From positions 2,381,501 through 2,445,500 of the forward strand of contig NZ_CP025473.1 in NCBI RefSeq assembly GCF_003957375.1: a stretch of DNA of 64,000 bases. Reading direction: 5' to 3'. This document shows positions 16,094-26,119 of the stretch, piece by piece. A model generated the notes under the pieces. It was not told the origin of the DNA. It saw nothing but the letters and a program-made list of their open reading frames with translations, and did not search any database. Made by a program: the position numbers and the translations under genes. Source of the stretch: Enterococcus mundtii. GTDB taxonomy: Bacteria; Bacillota; Bacilli; Lactobacillales; Enterococcaceae. The first letter of the stretch is position 1. Every line of letters begins with the position of its first letter.

Positions 16094-17455
16094 TTACATA
16101 AAATACCCCATAAACAACGAAGCAATATTGAAATAGATCAATACACTGGTCAAGTCACTCAAAGTGGTAATAAATGGCCCACTTGCAACGGCAGGATCAA
16201 AACCTAAACGATCCATCAACATTGGGATCAAACTTCCCGCAAGATTTGCCACTGTGATTGCAAACAGCATCGCAATACCGATAACAAAACCTAGAATAAA
16301 GTTCTGTTTCCAAAATCCTACGATCAAGAAGATCGTTAGGCCAGTCACAGCACCGGTCACTAAACCCGTCAACACTTCCGCCACGATCAACCGAACAAAG
16401 CCCTGATCTTTTTCATCTGAAATCGCCAGGCGACGTACAGCGACCGCTAACGATTGTGTACCGGCGTTTCCAGCCGTCCCTGTGATCAAAGAAATAAAGA
16501 CAGCTAAAATACTTGCTTCACTGACCAATTCTTCATAATGACTGATCAAAGAGGCAGTTGACATACCTAAAAATAATAAAGTGATCAACCAAGGTAAGCG
16601 ACGAGAAGCTGATTTCACTGGATTCTCATTGATTTCTTCGACGTTGACCCCCGCCAATCCAGAATAGTCACTCGCTGCTTCATCATCGATAACGTCGATG
16701 ATATCATCGACAGTCACGATCCCTAATAAATGATCATCATAATCCGTGACAGGCAACGCAAGAAAGTCGTAGTCACGGAAAGTTTGTGCCACATCTTCTT
16801 GGTCATCGCCTACGTGAACAGATAATACCCGTTCACTCATCAAATCAGAGATCATCGCATCATCATCATTGACAATCAAATCACGCAACGAGATAACTCC
16901 AACGAGTTGATTGTCTTGATTGACTACATAAATGTAATAGATTGTTTCTGCCACATCTGCTTCATTTTTCAAGACATACATCGCCGAACGAACGGTTTGG
17001 TTCGCAACGATCGAAATAAATTCGGTCGTCATGATCGCCCCAGCCGTTTCATCTTCATAATGCAAGAGGTCTTTGATCTCACTCGCATCTTCTGCTGTCA
17101 TCAAGCTAAGATATTTCGCCACTTGTTTCTTATCCAATGTATTCAACAAATCGACCGCGTTATCGGTATACATCTCTGAGAGCATTTCCGCAGCATAACT
17201 AGGACGCATTTCTGCTAAATATTCCTTCATATATTCGTTATCTTCTTCAATGACATCGAACATATCCGCCAATTCCTTTGGCGAAAGATAGGTATAAATC
17301 TGTTGACGATCTGCTTCCTTAAGGGATTGATAGAATTGCCCCTGTTCGTAGATATGCATCTCCAAGAAGTTATTTCTAAAATCCTGAATATTGTTTTCTC
17401 TTAGAGCTTGAGCTAACTGGGCAAATCTTTCCTCTAATTCTTGATTTTCGTCCAA
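16094..17455 (-). CDS. mgtE: Magnesium transporter MgtE
   Basis: 453 aa. N-terminal Mg-sensing superhelical domain, a CBS pair around residues 138-255, and five membrane spans in the C-terminal 180 residues with the signature ITGTAGNAGTQSLAVAVR. It forms a Mg-gated channel. Starts at TTG (17455) behind GAGGTGA; no ATG fits. It is the last gene of the relQ-nadK-rlu-mgtE run, 17 bases after the pseudouridine synthase gene; no M-box precedes it. Confidence 0.95.
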   Translation of the reverse strand: MDENQELEERFAQLAQALRENNIQDFRNNFLEMHIYEQGQFYQSLKEADRQQIYTYLSPKELADMFDVIEEDNEYMKEYLAEMRPSYAAEMLSEMYTDNAVDLLNTLDKKQVAKYLSLMTAEDASEIKDLLHYEDETAGAIMTTEFISIVANQTVRSAMYVLKNEADVAETIYYIYVVNQDNQLVGVISLRDLIVNDDDAMISDLMSERVLSVHVGDDQEDVAQTFRDYDFLALPVTDYDDHLLGIVTVDDIIDVIDDEAASDYSGLAGVNVEEINENPVKSASRRLPWLITLLFLGMSTASLISHYEELVSEASILAVFISLITGTAGNAGTQSLAVAVRRLAISDEKDQGFVRLIVAEVLTGLVTGAVTGLTIFLIVGFWKQNFILGFVIGIAMLFAITVANLAGSLIPMLMDRLGFDPAVASGPFITTLSDLTSVLIYFNIASLFMGYFM

Positions 17456-17472
17456 ACCAATCTCACCTCACC

Positions 17473-18372
17473 TTAATCTTCAAATCGTTTCACTATTGTT
17501 GCCATATCTTTTGCTAAAGGCTGTTTGAATGCTAATAATTTTTCTGTGAACGGATGATAGAACTGTAAGTCATAACAATGCAACGCCTGTCTAGCTATGT
17601 CTTGATCCATCCTTCCCCCATACATGTCATCGCCTAAAAGAGGACACCCGATCGCAGAAAAATGCACTCTGATCTGATGCGTACGCCCCGTATGCAATTG
17701 AATATCAACGAGTGCAATCTCTGCTGATCTGTTTTCTAACCAGTATTCCGTTTGCGCGCTTTTCCCCGTAGAAGAAACTTTGCGTTTTAATAATGATGTC
17801 ATATCACGAGCAATTGGTAAATCGATCTGCCCATGCGCTTTCAACGTAGCCACATCGCCACTGACCAAGGCTTGATATTTTTTGACGAACTTCTTTTCGC
17901 GAAGCTGTACGTCCAATTTTGCATGAGCAAAACCATGCTTTGCAAAAAGCATCAATCCTGAAGTATCTCGATCTAGTCTAGTCACTACGTGGATCACCTG
18001 ATTTTCATAGCCTTGTTGTTTATAATAAGCTTTCACTCGATTCGCCATCGTACCGTTAGGATGGTATTGTGCCGGTATCGAGGATACTCCAGCTGGTTTA
18101 TTGACGACTAAGAGATGTTTATCTTCATAAACGATCTCGATCGGTGTTTCGTCTAAAAGAACCGTTTCATGCTCGCCTTCTGCTGGAATCACAATGGTTA
18201 CCTTATCATTTTGAGCCAAAGAAAACAAGACGTTCTCAACCTGATCATTGACCATGATCGTACCGCCTTGAAACTTGATTTTCGCTAGTAGCCCTTTGGA
18301 GATCCCTTTTTCTTTTAAAAAATATTTTACTTGTTGCGCTTGCTCTTTTTCATAGATCCATGTAAATTCCAT
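17473..18372 (-). CDS. RluA/RluD-family pseudouridine synthase
   Basis: 299 aa. N-terminal S4-like RNA-binding region, then the catalytic motif VTRLDRDTSGLMLFAKH near residue 131 with the essential Asp, and HTGRTHQIRVHF near 228. It isomerises uridine in rRNA or tRNA. It starts 2 bases after the nadK stop; this relQ-nadK-rlu arrangement is common in Firmicutes (called rluE in some annotations). Target position unknown. Confidence 0.9.
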   Translation of the reverse strand: MEFTWIYEKEQAQQVKYFLKEKGISKGLLAKIKFQGGTIMVNDQVENVLFSLAQNDKVTIVIPAEGEHETVLLDETPIEIVYEDKHLLVVNKPAGVSSIPAQYHPNGTMANRVKAYYKQQGYENQVIHVVTRLDRDTSGLMLFAKHGFAHAKLDVQLREKKFVKKYQALVSGDVATLKAHGQIDLPIARDMTSLLKRKVSSTGKSAQTEYWLENRSAEIALVDIQLHTGRTHQIRVHFSAIGCPLLGDDMYGGRMDQDIARQALHCYDLQFYHPFTEKLLAFKQPLAKDMATIVKRFED

Positions 18373-18374
18373 TG

Positions 18375-19172
18375 CTAAACCTCACCAATAAAGGCATCTT
18401 TCACACGGTGCCAAAAATGCATATGTCGATAAGAAGCAAAGTGGATTCTTTCTTCTGCAATCCGATAATAAATGGCTCGTATATTATTTTTTGAAACGTC
18501 CAATTGATCAATCGTCACCAAATAATCTGCGGTATTCTCTAAACGAATTTCCACCCATTCATCTTGAGCAATGACCATCGGCGCACCTAGCGTACGAAAA
18601 ACGCGGTTATTCAATGAAGCAATCTCTGCTAATTGAAATGCATTGATACTTGGATGGATCACAGCCCCACCAACACTCTTATTATAAGCAGTCGATCCGG
18701 TAGGCGTAGATAATGCCAAACCATCACCACGGAAGCTTTCAAATAGTTCGTTCTTGATATACACATCTGCTACCATCGTTCGGTTAGAACGCTTGATTGT
18801 CGACTCGTTCAAAGCAAAAAAATGTTGATCAGGCTTATCATCTAAATAGCTGATTCGAACGTCCAGCAACGGGTAGCTGACACTTTGTTCACGATTAGTT
18901 TTCAGGCTATCGACTAGTTCTTCTAATTCATAGTCCCGCCAGTCCGTATAAAAGCCTAGATGTCCTGTATGGACGCCTAAAAAACGCACATCATTCAAAG
19001 CATGGCTAAATTGATGGAACGCTGCTAATAGCGTCCCATCCCCACCAACTGAAATCACTAACTCTGGTTGCTGATCGTCAATTTTGATATTTGCTTGAGC
19101 CAAAAGATTTTTCAATCGTTCGGTGACTGCTAATGTTTTTGGTTCCTTGTTATGAACGATCGCTACCTTCAT
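18375..19172 (-). CDS. nadK: NAD kinase
   Basis: 265 aa, makes NADP from NAD in the cytosol. The GGDGT phosphate-binding motif is in VISVGGDGTLLAAFHQF near residue 41, the second conserved stretch is LALSTPTGSTAYNKSVGG near 145. It overlaps the end of relQ by 23 bases, with GGAGG inside the relQ coding region. Confidence 0.96.
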   Translation of the reverse strand: MKVAIVHNKEPKTLAVTERLKNLLAQANIKIDDQQPELVISVGGDGTLLAAFHQFSHALNDVRFLGVHTGHLGFYTDWRDYELEELVDSLKTNREQSVSYPLLDVRISYLDDKPDQHFFALNESTIKRSNRTMVADVYIKNELFESFRGDGLALSTPTGSTAYNKSVGGAVIHPSINAFQLAEIASLNNRVFRTLGAPMVIAQDEWVEIRLENTADYLVTIDQLDVSKNNIRAIYYRIAEERIHFASYRHMHFWHRVKDAFIGEV

Positions 19173-19854
19173 CTTTTGCCTCCTTATGTTTATTCTCTTG
19201 ATTGATCAATGAGCGATAATAGGCATCTTCAGATTTGCCTCTGCCATGTGAGAATAACCGTTGTGCTTCTTGGATTTCTTCACGGATATTCGACATTTCT
19301 TCGTCGAGTTGATACGCGGCTTCAGCTGCACGTTGTAATCGTTCACTCATCTCTTCCGGAAATACACCTTGATATTTATAATTCAACGAATGTTCGATCG
19401 TTGCCCAAAAGTTCATCGCTAACGTTCGAATTTGAATTTCTGCTAAGATTTTCTTTTCGCCACTGATCAATTGGACTGGATATTCGATCACTAAATGATA
19501 CGAGCGATATCCACTCGCTTTTTTATTGGTGATATAATCTCGCTCTTGTAATACTTTCATGTCTTTTCGGTTACGGATGATCTCAACCACCTGATGGATA
19601 TCTTCTACAAATTGGCACATGATTCTTAGCCCAGCAATGTCTGACATTTCTTCCTCTAAACGCGCCATTGGGATATGACGCAATTGAGACTTGGTAACGA
19701 TGCTTTCTACCGGTTTGACCCGCCCCGTCACAAACTCGATTGGGACATGGCGATTTTGTTCTCTAAATTGTTTACGTATTCCTCTTAGTTTTACTTTTAA
19801 TTCTGATACTGTTTGTTCGTAAGGTGCTAAAAACTCTTCCCAGTCTCGTTCCAT
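19150..19854 (-). CDS. relQ: Small alarmone synthetase RelQ
   Basis: 234 aa single-domain (p)ppGpp synthetase without hydrolase, TGS or ACT domains. Synthetase motifs: GLRIMCQFVEDI near residue 73, KASGYRSYHLVIEYP near 110 and EIQIRTLAMNFWATIEHSL near 136. RelQ gives basal alarmone and responds to cell-wall stress and RNA in enterococci and Bacillus. First gene of the operon with nadK, rlu and mgtE; divergent from the CYTH gene. The window also carries the long Rel enzyme. Confidence 0.95.
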   Translation of the reverse strand: MERDWEEFLAPYEQTVSELKVKLRGIRKQFREQNRHVPIEFVTGRVKPVESIVTKSQLRHIPMARLEEEMSDIAGLRIMCQFVEDIHQVVEIIRNRKDMKVLQERDYITNKKASGYRSYHLVIEYPVQLISGEKKILAEIQIRTLAMNFWATIEHSLNYKYQGVFPEEMSERLQRAAEAAYQLDEEMSNIREEIQEAQRLFSHGRGKSEDAYYRSLINQENKHKEAKDEGSDRS

Positions 19855-19984
19855 AATCTATACCTCTACTTTGTTAACATTCATAGATATTCTAACATAT
19901 AAACATAGTTTTTTTGCACCTTCTGTCTTTGAAGTTGACCAAAAACAAAAAATTAGGCAAAATAAAAGAAAAGGGGCGAAGCCA

Positions 19985-20560
19985 ATGACTGAAATGTTAG
20001 AGATCGAATTTAAAACATTGCTAGCTAAGGAAGATTACACGCGTTTGCTTTCGCACTATCAACTTACAAAGGAATCCTTCCATATCCAAACCAATATTTA
20101 TTATGACACGCCTGATTTCCAATTAAAACAGCGTGGTTGTGGGTTACGTATCCGCTTATTAGATACTTATGCGGAGTACACATTAAAAACGCCAGCTACA
20201 GAAGGAAAATTGGAAACAACAGACACCTACACACTCCAAGAAGCCACTAAAATGATCGAGGAACAGACACTACCACAAACGGGCGGTGTTTTAAAAAAAC
20301 TTCATGAGCTATCGATCGATTCCAATCAATTGTTTAAAATCGGAGAACTGACGACTAAGCGTGTTGAATTTCCTATTGATGAAGGTTTGTTAGCCATTGA
20401 CGAAAGTTGGGGGGAACAACTTCACGACTATGAATTAGAATTAGAAGTCACTGATGCTGCCAGTGGAAAAGTAGCATTTGAGCACTTCCTTCAACGTCAA
20501 GGAATTCCTTATCATCCTTCAAAAAATAAAATCCAACGAATGTTTGAGGCCAAAAATTAG
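19985..20560 (+). CDS. CYTH domain protein (YjbK-like)
   Basis: 191 aa CYTH (triphosphate tunnel metalloenzyme) protein. The ExExK signature is EIEFK at residues 5-9; alternating charged strands such as CGLRIRLLDTYAEYTLKTP follow. Such enzymes bind or hydrolyse triphosphates with Mg or Mn. It is encoded divergently from relQ, as in many Firmicutes. I start at the ATG at 19985 behind AAAAGGGG; a longer frame to 19871 begins inside the promoter region. Substrate unknown. Confidence 0.85.
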   Translation: MTEMLEIEFKTLLAKEDYTRLLSHYQLTKESFHIQTNIYYDTPDFQLKQRGCGLRIRLLDTYAEYTLKTPATEGKLETTDTYTLQEATKMIEEQTLPQTGGVLKKLHELSIDSNQLFKIGELTTKRVEFPIDEGLLAIDESWGEQLHDYELELEVTDAASGKVAFEHFLQRQGIPYHPSKNKIQRMFEAKN

Positions 20561-20674
20561 AACTCTATCATTTTCACAAGGCTCATGAGTTCATTTTTTC
20601 GGGATTTTCTGGTAAGTTATACGTTGTGAATATTATTCATGATTTGCATAGAATCTAATTTGGGGGAGATTCGT

Positions 20675-21343
20675 ATGATCGAAATCTATTTTTTTGTTAA
20701 TCCATTGGGGAAAAACTGCTTTCATTTAGAGCAACAGCTCGTTCAGTTTATTGATGAGGAATATGGAAAGAAGCCAAAAGACAAAGTACAATTTCGTTTT
20801 CTACCACTAGTTAACTTGCAGACAATCGGGGATGTCATGCAGACTAACGGGATTTCTCAAACTAATCTTGAAGAGCGCAACAAACTATTTTCCATTACTT
20901 ATTCAGCCGCATTAGATTGCAAAGCTGCGCATTTTCAAGGAAAGAAAAAAGGAAGACAATTTCTTAGCCGATTACAAGAAGCAGTCAGTTGTAAAAAAAT
21001 TCCATATTCTCAACAGCTTTCTGAATCGATTTTTTCAGAAATTGGAGATCTAGACATGTTCAAAGAAGATCGCCAATCTGAATTTGTCAAAGAAGCATTT
21101 TTCTCAGACCAAAAAATGGCCCGTGAAATGGGAATAAAGAAACATCCATCTGCTGTTGTTTATAATTATAATCGTGAACAAAATTTTGGAGTATTAGTTG
21201 AAGGCATGAACAGTGTTCGCCAAATCATGGCGATCTGTCAAGGCAAAGAAGACAGCTATCAGCTGTTTGAAAGCCATCCATTGCACGCAACGAATCCACA
21301 ACTTCATTCCGGAAATAGCCATTTATCTTTGCTTTCAAATTAA
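20675..21343 (+). CDS. spxH: DsbA-like adaptor protein, SpxH/YjbH family
   Basis: 222 aa. The thioredoxin-like start IYFFVNPLGKNCFHLE keeps only one Cys where DsbA has CxxC, as in SpxH, the adaptor that delivers Spx to ClpXP. The helical insert and the late KKHPSAVVYNY segment with the cis-Pro position also fit. Start at ATG 20675 behind GGGGGAG; a longer frame to 20639 is unlikely. Its presumed client Spx is encoded at 36.1 kb in this window. Confidence 0.72.
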   Translation: MIEIYFFVNPLGKNCFHLEQQLVQFIDEEYGKKPKDKVQFRFLPLVNLQTIGDVMQTNGISQTNLEERNKLFSITYSAALDCKAAHFQGKKKGRQFLSRLQEAVSCKKIPYSQQLSESIFSEIGDLDMFKEDRQSEFVKEAFFSDQKMAREMGIKKHPSAVVYNYNREQNFGVLVEGMNSVRQIMAICQGKEDSYQLFESHPLHATNPQLHSGNSHLSLLSN

Positions 21344-21371
21344 ATAATAGATGTGTGTATCACACAAAATT

Positions 21372-21411
21372 AAAAGACACAAAACAAGGTAAACTGTTTT
21401 ATGTCTTTTTT
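21372..21411 (+). terminator. Terminator after the SpxH-like gene
   Basis: AAAAGACACAAAACA pairs with TGTTTTATGTCTTTTTT with one mismatch and ends in a T-run. Confidence 0.85.
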
Positions 21412-21453
21412 ACTATTTTTAAATCAGATATATTGTATATGGTTAAACATTTC

Positions 21454-22036
21454 CTACCCCATGAATACGGATCTTTGACTTGACGTACCACGCCCCTCTC
21501 CTTCGGTAGCAATTAATTTCTGACCTTGTGAAGGAGTGCCATTTTCAATATCCAGTATTTTACCTGTTTCAATATTTTGTAATACAAAAAGTCCATCACC
21601 TAAAAGATTACCTACACCTACTTTATACAATCACCCATTTGAATTGAGACCTTGACGTTGCAATTCTTGGATTTCCTTTGCTATCAAAAGATCTTTCTGA
21701 TACAGAGAAGGATGCTGATTTGATAAATCCGTTGAACTGATGAGGATCAGTTGAGAAAGTGTACCTCTCAGTAGCAAAATTATAAAACATATGCCATTTT
21801 TGATTCCATGAGCCAATATTATTGTACATGATTACTTGGTCAAGATTAGATTGACCCAAATCCAACGGCCTTCCCAAACCCATTGCACTTTCAATTCTCA
21901 CCACTTTATTTTTAAAGGCGTCCGCGACATTAGAACCTGGTATGTTTTGATCCAAATCTGCCGAGACTGTTTGACTTCCTCCGACTACTCCTAATGCCGT
22001 TGCTACAAATGCTCCTACCATTAATTTTGTGATCAC
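21454..22036 (-). pseudogene. Secreted ricin-type (beta-trefoil) lectin-like protein, frameshifted
   Basis: The first frame gives 137 aa: a signal peptide (residues 1-26, ending QTVSA), then a region with trefoil-like NQKWHMFYN and SQFKWVIV repeats, then stop at 21623. In another frame, starting right there, the protein continues as YKVGVGNLLGDGLFVLQN, ETGKILDIENG and GQKLIATEGEG before a stop at 21454; these are typical ricin-B repeats. One base gained or two lost at about 21629 explains the break. The start codon is also poor: a GTG at 22036 lies 15 bases behind AAGGGG. It looks like a decaying exported lectin or lectin-like bacteriocin component; a sequencing error is possible. Confidence 0.65.
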
Positions 22037-22281
22037 TTTCGTTTTCTTGTTCCCCTTTTTTTATTTTGATACAAATCGATTTGTTGAACACAGTATGCCA
22101 TTTTTTTTATTTAGTAAATTTACTATGAATTTTTTCATGTTTTTTATTTTTATTATTAAACATAAAAATATATTGTGTGCCAACTATATAAAAAAGAGAA
22201 TCGTCGGCTATTTGAAACACCTACAATTCTCTAATTACTTCTATTAAGTTATAAATGATACACACTGCCACACTAACTTCT

Positions 22282-22548
22282 TTAAACAGCAGAATGATTC
22301 GTCTTTCTTTTTTTATTGACAACAACTAACAAAAGCAAGCATATAAGAAGACTAATGACTCTTAGTGCGGGAGTAAATAATAGCAAGATCATCAAATTGG
22401 CAAACCCTTGAACAATGGCAGAATCCGATTGATACAATTGATCCAATGGCTCTGCAAACACGCTCACATACTTATAAACATACGCAGTAAATAAATACAT
22501 AGCAACACCTACTCCTACGATAAGGATATTTTTTGTTGATTTCGACAA
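22282..22548 (-). CDS. Small membrane protein of unknown function
   Basis: 88 aa from a TTG at 22548, 8 bases behind GGAGG (a GTG at 22563 would overlap that site). Two hydrophobic spans: about residues 8-28 (NILIVGVGVAMYLFTAYVY) and 56-80 (LMILLLFTPALRVISLLI), then a basic tail KKRKTNH. Not recognised. It stands alone between the broken lectin gene and the transketolase operon. Confidence 0.55.
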   Translation of the reverse strand: MSKSTKNILIVGVGVAMYLFTAYVYKYVSVFAEPLDQLYQSDSAIVQGFANLMILLLFTPALRVISLLICLLLLVVVNKKRKTNHSAV

Positions 22549-22831
22549 TTTCTGTTCCTCCACCTAGTGTTTATTGATCGAGTTTCTCTTTTTGTTTCCA
22601 TAATCGGTCAATAAAATTTTTTTATGCTCTAGCCAGAAATCCTCTTTACCTCTAAATAATAAATCCTAAAGAATATATGTACATGTTTCGTTCTAATTAG
22701 AAAAGCTGTAGACATTCATAGATCATCTCCTTATTCGTTGATCAACATTCTTCATCTCCTCACATTTATAACATAAGACAATAATATTCACCTTATACAA
22801 ATCCATTGTATTACTAATGGATCATCAACTC
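22549..22831. other. Intergenic region
   Basis: About 280 AT-rich bases upstream of the small membrane protein gene. An ATCCATT/AATGGAT hairpin at 22801-22822 is visible; no gene. Confidence 0.4.
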
Positions 22832-22873
22832 AAAAAAGGAGTAAAAAAGGGTTGCCCCTTCATTACTCCTTTT
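22832..22873 (-). terminator. Terminator of the PTS-transketolase operon
   Basis: AAAAGGAGTAA/TTACTCCTTTT pair with an inner AAGGG/CCCTT hairpin; on the minus strand T residues follow. Confidence 0.85.
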
Positions 22874-22905
22874 CGCTATCAAATGATCGTAGTCAACACG
22901 CTGAC

Positions 22906-23853
22906 TTATTCCATCATTTGCTTTTTTATCCCAGCAACATCCAACCCAAATTCTTGTTGCAAGAAATCTGGTGTGCCAACTTGACCAAAGCGTTCATTGA
23001 CACCGATTCGTTTCAGAGGAACGCCAATCCCTTCTTCTGCAAGAACTTCAGCGACTGAACTACCCAAGCCGCCAGTAATCGAGTGATTCTCAATGGTTAC
23101 GATTTTTTTCTTGCCAATTGCTTCACTGAGGATCAACTCTCGATCAATCGGTTTGATGGTAAACATATCGATCACTTCACAGCTGATTCCTTGTTCCATC
23201 AATTGTTCAGCGACTTGTAATGTTTCAGAAACGAGTTGCCCTGCTGCAATCAGCAGATAATCCGTCCCTTTACGCAAAACATTTCCTTTGCCTAATACAA
23301 ATGTTGAACCTTTCTCATAAACAGGCGTGACGCCTTTACGATTTCCTCGTACATAATGGATTCCTGACATTTGATGAAATTCTTTGATGATCCATGCCAT
23401 TTGTACGTCATCTGCCGCATCACATACTACGGAATAAGGGATGGCTTTCATTAAAGCCACGTCCTCCCAAGTCGTATGAGTTCCCCCATTGTGCCCTGCA
23501 GCAAATCCCGGATCTGAACCATAAATATTGATGGTATTCCCGCCGTAGCCACCTGAAATAAACAGTTGATCAAATACCCGGCGTGTCGCAAATGGACCAA
23601 AAGTATGGATAAATGGCGTGTACCCTGTCAAACTTAATCCTGCTGCAACGCCAACCATATTTGCTTCGGCAATTCCCATATTGATAAAGCGGTCAGGATG
23701 TTCCTTTCCAATCGCTGTCCAACCACTTGCAGAACCTAGATCAGCATCTAACGCAATGACTTTCTCATCTTTTTCCATCAATTCATTGATGGTTTCTACG
23801 ACACAAATTCGTAATTCTTTTTCGATTACTGTCAATTTAGTTAAATGGAACAT
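22906..23853 (-). CDS. Transketolase C-terminal subunit
   Basis: 315 aa, pyrimidine-binding plus C-terminal domains of a split transketolase. Visible: DADLGSASGW near residue 38, the GIAEANMVGVAAGLSLTG segment with the catalytic Glu near 63, and ENHSITGGLGSSVAE near 253. It pairs with the N-terminal subunit encoded 3 bases upstream. In this PTS operon it probably processes pentose phosphate made from the imported sugar acid or pentitol. Confidence 0.9.
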   Translation of the reverse strand: MFHLTKLTVIEKELRICVVETINELMEKDEKVIALDADLGSASGWTAIGKEHPDRFINMGIAEANMVGVAAGLSLTGYTPFIHTFGPFATRRVFDQLFISGGYGGNTINIYGSDPGFAAGHNGGTHTTWEDVALMKAIPYSVVCDAADDVQMAWIIKEFHQMSGIHYVRGNRKGVTPVYEKGSTFVLGKGNVLRKGTDYLLIAAGQLVSETLQVAEQLMEQGISCEVIDMFTIKPIDRELILSEAIGKKKIVTIENHSITGGLGSSVAEVLAEEGIGVPLKRIGVNERFGQVGTPDFLQQEFGLDVAGIKKQMME

Positions 23854-23856
23854 CCC

Positions 23857-24714
23857 TTATCGCATCCTCTCGATTTTTTCTTCTAATGTTCGGATTGCTT
23901 GATCTGCTGCTTGGTTGACTTGTTCCGTATTGAATTTCACGGAATGATTGGCAGCTAAAGTTTCAAAATACGGAACCCCTTGCCCCTTAACGCTATCAAG
24001 TACCAGACAAACTGCTTGATCAGTCACTTCTTTACATTCGTTGATTGCAGCATCAATCGCTTGTATATCGGAACCCTTTACTTTTAAAGTATAGAAACCG
24101 AATGCTTCCATTTTTTTCTGTAAATCGAACGGGTCAAGGATGTCCTTTGTTTCTCCATCTAATTGCTTCTTATTATCATCGATGATCACGATGCAATGGT
24201 TTAATTTAAAATGAGCGATATATTGGAATGCTTCCCAACATTGGCCTTCATTCAACTCTCCATCTCCCACAATCAAGTACACATAGTTGTCTTTGTTAGC
24301 GTGCTTAAAACCTGTAGCGATCCCCGCAGCTATTGAAGTCCCTTGTCCTAAAGAACCTGTAGTTGCATCAACACCAGGTGTTTTTTTGCAATCCGGATGA
24401 GAAGGCAGTCTTGTTCCACCTTCATTGATCGTCAGTAACCATTCTTTGTCAAAATAACCAACATTTGCTAAAGCACTGTATAACCCAGCTCCTGCGTGTC
24501 CTTTAGATAAGACCAACCGATCACGTTCTTCCCATTGGGGATTTTTAGGATCGATCTTCATCTGCTTACCGTATAAGACGGCTAACAACTCAACGATCGA
24601 AAATGAACCACCTAAATGTCCTTGCCCCATATGTTTGATACTGATCAATGTATCTAATCGTATTTTAGTTGCTAATAATTCCAGTTCTTTTAGCTGCTCT
24701 TCCTTGATGGTCAA
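23857..24714 (-). CDS. Transketolase N-terminal subunit
   Basis: 285 aa, thiamine-diphosphate-binding half. The GDGELNEGQCWEAFQYIAH motif (residues 151-169) with its Asn is the cofactor and metal site; GHLGGSFSIVELLAVLY near 32 and LSKGHAGAGLYSAL near 69 are family markers. Starts with TTG behind GGGGGA. Split transketolases like this are common in Firmicute sugar operons. Confidence 0.92.
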   Translation of the reverse strand: MTIKEEQLKELELLATKIRLDTLISIKHMGQGHLGGSFSIVELLAVLYGKQMKIDPKNPQWEERDRLVLSKGHAGAGLYSALANVGYFDKEWLLTINEGGTRLPSHPDCKKTPGVDATTGSLGQGTSIAAGIATGFKHANKDNYVYLIVGDGELNEGQCWEAFQYIAHFKLNHCIVIIDDNKKQLDGETKDILDPFDLQKKMEAFGFYTLKVKGSDIQAIDAAINECKEVTDQAVCLVLDSVKGQGVPYFETLAANHSVKFNTEQVNQAADQAIRTLEEKIERMR

Positions 24715-24726
24715 AATAATCCCCCC

Positions 24727-26091
24727 TTACTCTGCGACTGTATCTGATTTTTTACTTTTCTTTAAAAGTGTCAAACCGATCAAAACAGCAAGTACAGCGA
24801 CCACACCAGAAATAACTGCAATTTGTCCGCCCATATTTGCTAAGTTTCCTAAAAAGATCCCTGAAACACCATAATCTGTATCTGAGAAAGTTGAACCTTG
24901 GAATCCAAGATCGCCCATTACTGGCATCAACAAGATCGGCATGAAGCTAATGATGATCCCATGGATAAAGGAACCGATGACCGCACCACGTACGCCCCCA
25001 GTGGCATTTCCATAAACACCGGCTGTCGCGCCACAGAAGAAATGAGGAACTACGCCAGGAATAATCACTGTTGTCCCAGCAAAGACCATGATCACTAAAC
25101 TAACTAATCCACCAACAAAACTTGTTAAAAAGCCAATCAATACAGCATTTGGTGCATAAGGGAACACGATTGGACAATCCAACGCTGGAATCGAATTCGG
25201 TACTAATTTTTCAGAGATTCCTTTAAATGCAGGAACGATTTCAGCTAAAATCAAACGTACACCGGCTAAGATCACAAAAACACCTGCGGCAAATGACCCC
25301 GCTTGTTGTAAAGCATAAATAATATAATTCGTGCCATCGCTCAATGTGGTAGTAATATAGTCACTTCCGGCAAACAACGCTACGATCACATAGACGATTG
25401 CCATCGTAATCGTGATACTTACTGTTGAGTCCCGTAAAAAAGATAACCCTTTAGGAAAATTGATGTCTTCTGTTGATTCTTCTTTATTTCCAACATACTT
25501 ACCGATTAAGCCACTCAATGCGTAGCCAAAGTTCCCTGTATGACCTAAAGCTACAGAGTCATTTTTTGTGATTTGACGTGTAAACGGTTGTGCGATTGCT
25601 GGAAAAATTGTATTACAAATGCCTAGCGCTAACCCACCGAATAAAACCAGACTAAACGTACTCATTCCTGTTACACTTAAAATGACTGCAATCATACATG
25701 CCATGTATAACGTTGCATGTCCTGTTAAATAAATGTATTTGTACCGAGTGATTCTCGCAATCAAAATATTGAATGCCATCCCCGCTAACATAATAAGTGC
25801 TGTATATGTTCCATAGGTAGTTAGAGCTAACGCTACGATCGCTTCATTATTAGGAACAACTCCTTGCATATTGAATGCGACTTGAAACATTTCTCCAAAT
25901 GGCGCCAACGAACTTTCTATGACTCCTGCACCAGCTGTCACAACCAGAAATCCTACAAAGGTCTTGATTCCGCCTTTAACAGTCGTTGCCACATCTTTTT
26001 TCTGCAACATATTACCCAATACAGCAATCAATGCCACTAAGATTGCTGGTGTACTCGCAATATCGATCAATAGATCTAAAATACTATTCAT
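24727..26091 (-). CDS. PTS ascorbate-type transporter subunit IIC (UlaA-like)
   Basis: 454 aa with about 11 membrane spans, of the SgaT/UlaA family. Segments such as NFGYALSGLIGKYVGN, GFLTSFVGGLVSLVIM and GATAGVYGNATGGVRGA are characteristic. It forms the membrane channel for phosphorylating uptake. The true substrate could be ascorbate or another acidic or pentitol sugar: the operon has transketolase but no UlaD/E/F-type decarboxylase or epimerase, so ascorbate is not certain. Confidence 0.9.
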   Translation of the reverse strand: MNSILDLLIDIASTPAILVALIAVLGNMLQKKDVATTVKGGIKTFVGFLVVTAGAGVIESSLAPFGEMFQVAFNMQGVVPNNEAIVALALTTYGTYTALIMLAGMAFNILIARITRYKYIYLTGHATLYMACMIAVILSVTGMSTFSLVLFGGLALGICNTIFPAIAQPFTRQITKNDSVALGHTGNFGYALSGLIGKYVGNKEESTEDINFPKGLSFLRDSTVSITITMAIVYVIVALFAGSDYITTTLSDGTNYIIYALQQAGSFAAGVFVILAGVRLILAEIVPAFKGISEKLVPNSIPALDCPIVFPYAPNAVLIGFLTSFVGGLVSLVIMVFAGTTVIIPGVVPHFFCGATAGVYGNATGGVRGAVIGSFIHGIIISFMPILLMPVMGDLGFQGSTFSDTDYGVSGIFLGNLANMGGQIAVISGVVAVLAVLIGLTLLKKSKKSDTVAE

Positions 26092-26119
26092 TTATTTTTC
26101 CTCCCTCCAAAAAATTTTT

